This document shows, one piece after another, positions 1 through 6,096 of a stretch of DNA of 59,428 bases. Origin of the DNA: an uncultured Porphyromonas sp. GTDB taxonomy: Bacteria > Bacteroidota > Bacteroidia > Bacteroidales > Porphyromonadaceae. Numbering within the stretch: the first letter of the stretch is position 1; each line of letters opens with the position of its first letter. Location of the stretch: the NCBI GenBank assembly GCA_902490315.1, contig CABUDK010000004.1, positions 1 to 59,428 of the forward strand, written 5' to 3'. A model generated the notes under the pieces. The model was not told where the DNA came from, made no database searches, and saw only the letters and a program-made list of their open reading frames with translations. A program made the position numbers and the translations under genes.

Positions 1-115
1 AGCGGGGCTCCGTGGGGGCGACGACCGTCACCGTCGCTATCTGGGCAAGCGTCTCTGCCAGCTCACGGATCCCCTGCGCATGGACGCCATCATCGTTAGT
101 CAGTAGTATTTTCAT
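1..115 (-). CDS. surE: 5'/3'-nucleotidase SurE, N-terminal part (cut by window edge)
   Basis: Reading leftward from the ATG at 113-115, the translation begins MKILLTNDDGVHAQGI, the highly conserved SurE N terminus; the NDD aspartates are metal ligands in this family. SurE is a metal-dependent nucleoside monophosphate phosphatase linked to stationary-phase survival. About 38 codons are inside the window. It lies 34 bp downstream of the FKBP gene on the same strand with no terminator between, so it is probably the third gene of a glyS-FKBP-surE operon. Confidence 0.85.
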   Translation of the reverse strand, partial: MKILLTNDDGVHAQGIRELAETLAQIATVTVVAPTEPR

Positions 116-149
116 AGTGTGTAGATATAAGGTTTACAGTAGGACAAAT

Positions 150-695
150 CTAGTCTTTAGCGACCGCCGAGCGCTGGCTCTCGGGGATGATCTCCTCGAG
201 CTTGACACGGAACTTCAGTGCCGAGTAAGGGTTGATCTCGCCAGAGCGCCTCTCGCCATAGCCTAGGTACCAGGGGATGATGATCTCCGCCTCATCGCCT
301 ACGACCATCTGCTGAAGACCGATACGAGCTCCCTCGATGAGTTGATCCTGAGCACCACGATTGATGGCAAACTGAGCAGGACGCTCCGACCCGTAGTTAC
401 CATCGACCACCTTGTCGCCTACGAGCATACGCATCTCGTAGTGGCACTTGATGCGCGAGGTCTCGATCGGGTACTCCTTGCCTTCGCCATGAGCCAGCCA
501 CTTCATATATACATAGGCTGAGGAGCCTTCGATGGAGGCTTTGGTATAGTCCTCCTTAGAAGCGTACTCATTGAAGGCGTTCTCATTATTGATCCGCCAC
601 TGGGTGGTAGCATCAATAGGTTCTTCGCAGGCTGTAAGTAAGAGGAGTGAGAGCAGCGCTAGGAGGCTGACTCTCAGGGATAGATTATATTTCAT
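150..695 (-). CDS. FKBP-type peptidyl-prolyl isomerase lipoprotein
   Basis: The 181-aa product starts with a lipoprotein signal peptide (hydrophobic run, then LTAC with the lipidated Cys at residue 23), so it is probably an envelope-anchored folding factor. Residues ~85-175 resemble an FKBP domain: V-x-GDKVVDG, then a stretch on L-I-EGA-x-IGLQQMVVGDEAEIIIPWYLGYG, close to the FKBP signature G-M-x-G-x-x-x-x-x-IP-x-x-L-A-Y-G. The start at 695 was chosen over longer in-frame Mets because it gives the signal peptide and overlaps the glyS stop by only 11 bp (translational coupling). Catalysis is inferred from family only. Confidence 0.85.
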   Translation of the reverse strand: MKYNLSLRVSLLALLSLLLLTACEEPIDATTQWRINNENAFNEYASKEDYTKASIEGSSAYVYMKWLAHGEGKEYPIETSRIKCHYEMRMLVGDKVVDGNYGSERPAQFAINRGAQDQLIEGARIGLQQMVVGDEAEIIIPWYLGYGERRSGEINPYSALKFRVKLEEIIPESQRSAVAKD

Positions 696-2238
696 CTTCG
701 ATCTTCTTGAGTAAGGTATTGATACTGGTGCGCTCGGCGATGAGGTCATGCAACTCAGCAATAGCGATACGCTCCTGCTGCATCGTGTCGCGGTCACGTA
801 GGGTGACTGTGTTGTCGTCGAGCGTCTGGTGGTCCACGGTGATACAGTAAGGCGTACCGATAGCATCCTGACGGCGGTAGCGCTTACCGATGCTATCCTT
901 CTCGTCATACTGGCAGGTGAAGTCTAGGTGCAGGAGACGTACCACCTCACGTGCCTTCTCATCCAGCCCGTCCTTGCGCACGAGCGGTAGGACAGCCAGC
1001 TTGACCGGTGCTAGTGCAGGCGGTAGCGAGAGGACCACACGGGTCTCGCCATTTTCGGTCTGCTCCTCCTTGTAGGAGCCACAGAGTACGGAGAGGAACA
1101 TACGATCCACTCCGATACTGGTCTCCACAACGTATGGGACGTAAGACTCCTTCGTGTCGGGATCGTAGTAGCGGAGCTTCTTGCCCGAGAACTCCTCGTG
1201 GCGTGATAGGTCAAAGTCCGTACGACTATGGATCCCCTCGACCTCCTTGTAGCCAAAGGGCATGAGGTACTCAATATCGGTCGCAGCATTGGCATAGTGC
1301 GCTAGCTTGTCGTGATCGTGGTAGCGGTAGTCGCTCTGTGGGAAGCCTAGAGCGTAGTGCCAGTGCAGGCGCAGCTTCTTCCAGTACTCAAACCACTCCA
1401 GCTCAGTGCCTGGCTGTACGAAGTACTGCATCTCCATCTGCTCAAACTCACGCATACGGAAGATAAACTGACGCGCCACGATCTCATTGCGGAAAGCCTT
1501 ACCGATCTGCGCGATACCGAAGGGGAGCTTCATGCGTCCCGTCTTCTGCACGTTGAGGTAGTTGACAAAGATCCCCTGCGCCGTCTCGGGACGTAGGTAA
1601 ATCGTCGAGGCACCCTCAGCCGTCGAACCGACCTCGGTAGCAAACATCAGGTTAAACTGACGCACCTCCGTCCAGTTCGTCGTACCACTGATGGGGCAGA
1701 CGATCTTCTCGTCAACGATGATCTGTCGTAGCTCCGTGAGGTCGTTATCGTTGAGCGCCTTAGCCATACGCTGTCGCAGAGCCTCAGCCTGATCGAGGTA
1801 ACCCTTGACACGAGGATTGGTCGTGCGGTAGAGTGACTCGTCAAAGGATTCGCCAAAGCGCTTGCGTGCCTTATCAATTTCCTTCTGCGCCTTACCCTCG
1901 ATCTTAGCGATCTGATCCTCGATGAGGACGTCCGCACGATAGCGCTTCTTAGAGTCTTTATTGTCGATCAGAGGATCGTTGAAAGCATCTATATGTCCCG
2001 ATGCCCGCCAGATGTCTGGGTGCATAAAGATCGACGAGTCGATGCCGACCACGTTGGGGTGCAGGCGTGTCATCGCCTCCCACCAGTAGCGCTTGATGTT
2101 GTTCTTAAGCTCTACACCGTTCTGACCGTAGTCGTAGACGGCACTCAGTCCGTCGTAAATATCAGATGAGGGAAAGACAAACCCATACTCCTTACAGTGG
2201 GATACAATCTTCTTAAAGAGGTCTTCTTGTGATGCCAT
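685..2238 (-). CDS. glyS: Glycyl-tRNA synthetase (dimeric class II type)
   Basis: The 517-aa product matches the single-chain bacterial/eukaryotic-type glycyl-tRNA synthetase, which charges tRNA-Gly in the cytoplasm. Visible landmarks are RPETAQGIFVNYLNVQ, the motif-2 region GKAFRNEIVARQFIFRMREF followed by EQME, the glycine-pocket region ETSIGVDRMFLSVL, and a C-terminal anticodon-binding domain from about residue 395. A -7 box (TATCTTTG on the minus strand, 2269-2276) sits about 30 bp upstream of the ATG. The gene leads an apparent operon with the FKBP lipoprotein and surE. Confidence 0.95.
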   Translation of the reverse strand: MASQEDLFKKIVSHCKEYGFVFPSSDIYDGLSAVYDYGQNGVELKNNIKRYWWEAMTRLHPNVVGIDSSIFMHPDIWRASGHIDAFNDPLIDNKDSKKRYRADVLIEDQIAKIEGKAQKEIDKARKRFGESFDESLYRTTNPRVKGYLDQAEALRQRMAKALNDNDLTELRQIIVDEKIVCPISGTTNWTEVRQFNLMFATEVGSTAEGASTIYLRPETAQGIFVNYLNVQKTGRMKLPFGIAQIGKAFRNEIVARQFIFRMREFEQMEMQYFVQPGTELEWFEYWKKLRLHWHYALGFPQSDYRYHDHDKLAHYANAATDIEYLMPFGYKEVEGIHSRTDFDLSRHEEFSGKKLRYYDPDTKESYVPYVVETSIGVDRMFLSVLCGSYKEEQTENGETRVVLSLPPALAPVKLAVLPLVRKDGLDEKAREVVRLLHLDFTCQYDEKDSIGKRYRRQDAIGTPYCITVDHQTLDDNTVTLRDRDTMQQERIAIAELHDLIAERTSINTLLKKIEDEI

Positions 2239-2268
2239 AATGATTTCTTGTCCTAAGTATTATGCTTA

Positions 2269-2276
2269 CAAAGATA
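2269..2276 (-). promoter_or_regulatory. Bacteroidetes -7 box upstream of glyS
   Basis: Minus-strand TATCTTTG fits the Bacteroidetes TAnnTTTG promoter element and lies 31 bp before the glyS start. No clear -33 TTG was identified; the heptamer repeats at 2287-2329 occupy that side. Confidence 0.5.
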
Positions 2277-2286
2277 CGAAAAAGAG

Positions 2287-2329
2287 GATAGAGCTTAGAA
2301 GCTAGAGGTTAGAGATTAGAGGTTAGAGC
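2287..2329 (-). repeat. Heptamer (CTCTAAY)n repeat tract, copy 1
   Basis: A degenerate tandem tract with a 7-bp period; plus-strand units read like GTTAGAG/ATTAGAG, minus-strand CTCTAAC/CTCTAAT. Five other tracts of the same unit occur at 20350-20403, 29470-29500, 38904-38971, 45131-45158 and 48768-48866. This one lies just upstream of the glyS -7 box. Confidence 0.75.
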
Positions 2330-2345
2330 GAGACGGGTAGCGAAA

Positions 2346-2436
2346 TGTAGGGACGCACGGTCTGTGAGTCCGTTGTATCAAGGGTTACTGCGTCAGGGCT
2401 TTAACGGGGACGGACGCTCAGGCCGAGCGTCCCTAC
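2346..2436. repeat. GTAGGGACGCACGG long-palindrome repeat, copy A
   Basis: A 91-bp element begins TGTAGGGACGCACGGTCTG and ends in the inverted form GCGTCCCTACA, giving long terminal inverted repeats. Its middle is the reverse complement (with a few changes) of the middle of copy B at 5884-5975, so the core has inverted relative to the ends. Both copies are followed by AATCGTTACACGTC. A partial unit (CCTACAGCGGGTTACACG) follows at 2461-2478 and again near 20704. No ORF is present; together with the heptamers it fills the 267-bp spacer between comF and glyS. Confidence 0.8.
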
Positions 2437-2505
2437 AAATCGTTACACGTCTCGTACGTCCCTACAGCGGGTTACACGTCTGATCACTCCGATAGCTCTA
2501 GCCGT

Positions 2506-3258
2506 CTAAGCTGTGGGTGTGCCGACTGCCAAGACGCCGACAGAGACCTGCGCTAGGGGGATGTCCGCCAGGGCATTGAGCGCAGCCGTGAGGGTCGCTC
2601 CTGTGGTGAGGACGTCGTCTAGGAGTAGGATGTGGCTATCTGGGGGGATCGCTTCGCTGCCTAGTGTGAAGCTCCCGAGCATAGCCTCCAGACGGTGCGT
2701 GCGGTCACGGTGCGTCTGACTACCCTGAAAGCGTGTACGTCGCAAAGCGTGAGCCAGATAGGGGATGCCCGTGACCGAAGAGATACCCTCAGCCAGCAGT
2801 ATCGCCTGATTGTACCCTCGCTCCATAGTACGAGCAGGCGTTAGTGGCACAGGGATGATGTAGTCTATCTGCTCCCGCTCTAGCGGTAGGAGCGTGCCCA
2901 TGAGACGGCCCATATACCTAGCGAGCGACTTGTTGCCGTGATACTTTATGTTGTGAACGATCAGCGCCATCGCATCATCACGGGCGTAGAGATAGGGTGC
3001 CAGCACCCTACGAGGCATCGGGTGTGCACCCCGCAGACGATCAAGCGCACCGACCGTACGCTCGTGATAGCGTCCCAGCGAACCCTGGCAGGTGAGACAA
3101 AGCGGCGGAGCATTCGGCGGAAGGAGCGTGTGACAGACGGGACACCAGCGCGGGTAGATGAGTTGCAAGAGCGTCTCACGAGCCGTTGCCCGCCAGCCTT
3201 GTGGCGGTGGCGGAGCGATGCGCCCTGCGGTGGGTCTTTTCGTTGGTTGGGTACTCAT
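2506..3258 (-). CDS. ComF family phosphoribosyltransferase-like protein
   Basis: The 250-aa product has the ComF layout: an N-terminal zinc-ribbon-like pair of CxxC motifs (CPVC, CLTC), then a type I phosphoribosyltransferase fold ending in the PRPP loop ILLLDDVLTTGATL and the preceding R-x-x-F-Q-x-x-Q-x-x-R-x-x-R stretch. ComF proteins are linked to natural DNA uptake; the exact reaction is unknown. The start MSTQPTKRP at 3258 was preferred over the longer ORF because the extra N terminus is arginine-rich shadow sequence overlapping recX. The gene follows recX by 25 bp. Confidence 0.85.
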   Translation of the reverse strand: MSTQPTKRPTAGRIAPPPPQGWRATARETLLQLIYPRWCPVCHTLLPPNAPPLCLTCQGSLGRYHERTVGALDRLRGAHPMPRRVLAPYLYARDDAMALIVHNIKYHGNKSLARYMGRLMGTLLPLEREQIDYIIPVPLTPARTMERGYNQAILLAEGISSVTGIPYLAHALRRTRFQGSQTHRDRTHRLEAMLGSFTLGSEAIPPDSHILLLDDVLTTGATLTAALNALADIPLAQVSVGVLAVGTPTA

Positions 3259-3283
3259 AGGCGTTTTCGAGAAGGGACTCTCT

Positions 3284-3772
3284 TTACTCTTCCTCGTTCT
3301 CTTCCTCCTCACGCATCGTTTGGAGCACCTCCTGCAGCGCTTCGTACACTTCGCTCGCTTGGTAGCCACGCCCTACTCCGTAGCGCATCATCTTGTCAAA
3401 GAGCGCACGAGGCGTCCGTGCCGAAGTGCGACGTAGCTTGCTCTCGAGTAGCTCAGCGAGGGAGTAGTTCGGCTGCTCCGCCTCGATGATCTCAGGCAGT
3501 ACCGCGTCGATGATCTCCGTCGGCACCTCCTGCATACGTAGCGCCTGACGTATCTTGCGGGGACCCTGACTCATGTCTCGATAGCGTGTGCGGGCGTAGC
3601 TCTCGGCGTAGCGCTGCGGGTCGTAGTAGCGACCCTCCTGGAGTAGCGTGAGGTATTCGTCAATCTCGTCCGAGGGCACCTCCCGACGCATCAGGAAGAG
3701 GCGCAGATTGCGTGGCGACCGCTCGGCGCGTGCGCAGTAGTACTTGGCTTTGTTGAGTATCTCGGTGTCCAT
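3284..3772 (-). CDS. recX: Regulatory protein RecX
   Basis: The 162-aa, helix-rich, Arg/Glu-rich protein has the RecX repeat pattern (LxxRxxSxxEIxxxLxxxxxY...R-Y...R-x-x-x-G-P-x-x-I-x-x-x-L), seen around residues 20-90. RecX binds RecA filaments and limits recombinase activity. It lies between prmC (12 bp upstream) and the comF-like gene, so the three are probably one transcript; pairing of a RecA regulator with a competence-type gene may be meaningful. Confidence 0.85.
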   Translation of the reverse strand: MDTEILNKAKYYCARAERSPRNLRLFLMRREVPSDEIDEYLTLLQEGRYYDPQRYAESYARTRYRDMSQGPRKIRQALRMQEVPTEIIDAVLPEIIEAEQPNYSLAELLESKLRRTSARTPRALFDKMMRYGVGRGYQASEVYEALQEVLQTMREEEENEEE

Positions 3773-3784
3773 AGTTGTTCGTTT

Positions 3785-4693
3785 TTACTGGAAGGTGGCT
3801 TGTACAAATCGCTCTCGTCCCGTCAAGTCTTTGAGCACCTCTGACGAAACTGCTCCCGCCTGCTCGCATAGCGCAGCCACCTCGTGCGCCAGCTGGTGAT
3901 GCGTCTCGCAGTAGAGCGTACATACTGCGTGGGGCGAGCGGATCTGTGGCACGAGCGCCACGAGCGCACGGTAGTAGCGGAGCGGATCTGCGTCTGGCAC
4001 GAAGAGCGCTTCACGAGGCTCGCTCTCGAGTACATTGGGGCGCATCGTCGCTTGGTCGCATTCAGGGATGTAGGGCGGATTGCTCACCAAAAGATCTATC
4101 GGAGGAAGCTCAGCGGGAAGGTCTTTCCCCTGGCACCAAGCGAAGAGGTCTCCACGGAAGAGCTGGACGGCGACACCTGTCTGACGAACGTTTTGCTCCG
4201 CATAGTGTAATGCCTGCTCCGACTGATCCATCGCATAGAGATGCCAGTTAGGGCGCTCGCTACCTATATAGATAGGTATGCAGGCGGAGCCGCACCCCAC
4301 ATCGAGGAGCCGCAGGGGAGTCTCCGTGGCGGGGTGACGAGCGAGCATCAGTTCGCATAGCTCGGCCGTCTCGGGGCGTGGAATGAGCACTCCCCTACCG
4401 ACCGCTAGGTCAAAAGAGCCGAAGGGTGCCACTCCTAAGATATACTGTATCGGCTCATCGTGCACCAGTCGCTCGAGGGCTTGGCAGAGCCAAGTGGCTT
4501 CTGTGTCGGACAATTGTCTAACTTTGCGGTCAAGCAGGTAGTTCGTCTGGCTGAGCCCAGTGATATGCTGTAGGAGCATCTCGCTCATAGCCCGACGCTC
4601 ACGCACCCCGGCATAGTACCCAGGCAGCGCCTCCGCTATCGCCAGAGCCGCCTCACGCAGCGTCATACCAGCAACTATCATAGCCTCACTCAT
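3785..4693 (-). CDS. prmC: Release factor glutamine methyltransferase PrmC
   Basis: The 302-aa protein carries the SAM-binding motif LLDVGCGSACIP (about 129-140), acidic motif II YAMDQS and the diagnostic NPPY (205-208), which binds the methylated Gln. PrmC methylates the GGQ glutamine of peptide release factors RF1/RF2. The N-terminal helical domain is present. Mets at codons 5 and 10 are alternative starts. The gene is divergent from ribD with only 19 bp between the start codons, so at least one promoter must lie within coding sequence. Confidence 0.95.
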   Translation of the reverse strand: MSEAMIVAGMTLREAALAIAEALPGYYAGVRERRAMSEMLLQHITGLSQTNYLLDRKVRQLSDTEATWLCQALERLVHDEPIQYILGVAPFGSFDLAVGRGVLIPRPETAELCELMLARHPATETPLRLLDVGCGSACIPIYIGSERPNWHLYAMDQSEQALHYAEQNVRQTGVAVQLFRGDLFAWCQGKDLPAELPPIDLLVSNPPYIPECDQATMRPNVLESEPREALFVPDADPLRYYRALVALVPQIRSPHAVCTLYCETHHQLAHEVAALCEQAGAVSSEVLKDLTGRERFVQATFQ

Positions 4694-4712
4694 TGTAGCG
4701 ACCTTTACTTAG

Positions 4713-5729
4713 ATGAAACATACAGCACCTACCACATCAGACCAGATCTATATGCAGCGCTGCTTGCAACTCGCAGCCTTAGCGCAGGGACGCACCAGTC
4801 CCAATCCGATGGTCGGCTCGGTAATCGTCTACAAAGATAAGATTATTGGCGAAGGTTACCACCATTATGCGGGGGCGCCGCATGCCGAGGTGATGGCGTG
4901 GCGTAGCGTCCCCGAGGAGCTGCGGGGCGTTATCGGCGAAGCGACCTGGTACGTGAGCCTAGAGCCTTGCGCTCACTATGGCAAGACACCGCCCTGTGCG
5001 GAGCTCATTGCGGAGCTCCGACCCGCCCGCGTGGTCATCGCTATGCTGGATCCTTTTGCCAAAGTGGACGGACGAGGCGTGGCACGCCTTCGCGAAGCGG
5101 GCATCGAGGTCTCGATCGGTTGCTTAGAGCAAGAAGCGATCGCGCTCAACCGCCACTTCCTCGTGGCGCAGACCTTAGGACGCCCCTACGTCACACTCAA
5201 GTGGGCCGAGAGTGCCGACCACTACATCGACCGCCTGCGTCACGATGCGAGCGAGGCACCTTACATCTTCAGTTCGCCACTCCGACAGCGCTCGGTGCAT
5301 CGTCTGCGTGCGCTCCACGACGCTATCTTGGTGGGACATCATACGGCCGAGCTGGACGACCCACTCCTGACCAATCGCTCGGGTAGTGGCGGTCAGCCGA
5401 TCCGTCTCCTCTGGTGTCACAGCCGTCTGCCTCGTCCGGAGCTACGTATGCTGCAAGACGCTACGGCACCAACGATCATACTCCTCCCGCCAGCTCTCCT
5501 CGAGCAAGTGCATGACAGGCAATACCTGCCTCACGTCTCCTGCCTCGCCACGACTGGCGAGGTGCGCGACCTGCTCACGCTCCTGCGTAGTCAAGGCATC
5601 GAGTCGCTCCTCGTCGAGGGAGGTGCACAGGCCCTGCAGCGCTTCCTTGATGCAGGTCTCTACGACGAACTCAACGTCGAGCACGCCCCCGTCCAGCTCC
5701 ACGACGGCGTCCCCGCCCCCAACGTATAA
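4713..5729 (+). CDS. ribD: Bifunctional riboflavin biosynthesis deaminase/reductase RibD
   Basis: The 338-aa protein has an N-terminal zinc cytidine-deaminase-like domain (HAEV at 57-60 and PCAHYGKTPPC at 85-95) and a C-terminal reductase domain (TLKWAES..., ILVGHHTAELDDPLL, SLLVEGGAQ). It performs the second and third steps of riboflavin synthesis. The end is unusual: after DGVPAPNV the ORF stops 6 bp before the first GTAGGGACGCACGG repeat, so the last residues of the reductase may have been trimmed by repeat insertion. The active-site parts are intact. Confidence 0.93.
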   Translation: MKHTAPTTSDQIYMQRCLQLAALAQGRTSPNPMVGSVIVYKDKIIGEGYHHYAGAPHAEVMAWRSVPEELRGVIGEATWYVSLEPCAHYGKTPPCAELIAELRPARVVIAMLDPFAKVDGRGVARLREAGIEVSIGCLEQEAIALNRHFLVAQTLGRPYVTLKWAESADHYIDRLRHDASEAPYIFSSPLRQRSVHRLRALHDAILVGHHTAELDDPLLTNRSGSGGQPIRLLWCHSRLPRPELRMLQDATAPTIILLPPALLEQVHDRQYLPHVSCLATTGEVRDLLTLLRSQGIESLLVEGGAQALQRFLDAGLYDELNVEHAPVQLHDGVPAPNV

Positions 5730-5734
5730 CGATG

Positions 5735-5873
5735 GTAGGGACGCACGGCACAGCAGTACGACTCATGTAGGGACGCACGGAGACGACTCCTGTAGGGACG
5801 CACGGCTAGTGTCGAGTCGGAGGGCGTCCGTTGTAGTACAGCAAGACGAGTAGCCCGTCGTAGGGATGCACCG
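5735..5873. repeat. Cluster of partial GTAGGGACGCACGG units
   Basis: Four partial units begin with GTAGGG at 5735, 5767, 5792 and 5860 (the last as GTAGGGATGCACCG), two of them linked by the shared phrase GGAGACGACTCCTGTAGGG-like sequence. They follow directly on the ribD stop codon and lead into the complete palindromic copy at 5884. Confidence 0.75.
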
Positions 5874-5883
5874 AGACGACTCC

Positions 5884-5975
5884 TGTAGGGACGCACGGTC
5901 TGTGCGTCCGTTCCCGTTAAAACCATGACGCTGTAACCTTTGATACAACGGACGCACAGACCGTGCGTCCCTACA
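5884..5975. repeat. GTAGGGACGCACGG long-palindrome repeat, copy B
   Basis: A 92-bp element with terminal arms TGTAGGGACGCACGGTCTG and the inverted GACCGTGCGTCCCTACA; each arm also contains an internal hairpin (GGACGCAC...GTGCGTCC). The middle is reverse complementary to that of copy A at 2346-2436. It is followed by short GATCnnTCCGAT-like repeats to about 6022. Confidence 0.8.
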
Positions 5976-6033
5976 AATCGTTACACGTCCGATCGTTCCG
6001 ATACACTCTGATCCACTCCGATCTTTAAAATAA

Positions 6034-6067
6034 TAAGAGCTCCGCAGGACTGTCCTACGGAGCTCTT
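6034..6067 (-). terminator. Terminator of the InlB-repeat LRR gene
   Basis: A near-perfect hairpin (AAGAGCTCCG ... CGGAGCTCTT, with AGGAC/GTCCT extending the stem) lies 30 bp beyond the stop codon at 6097; on the minus strand it is followed by ATTATTTT. Confidence 0.75.
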
Positions 6068-6096
6068 ACTAATTATCGTCTGTCAGATCGTGCGCG

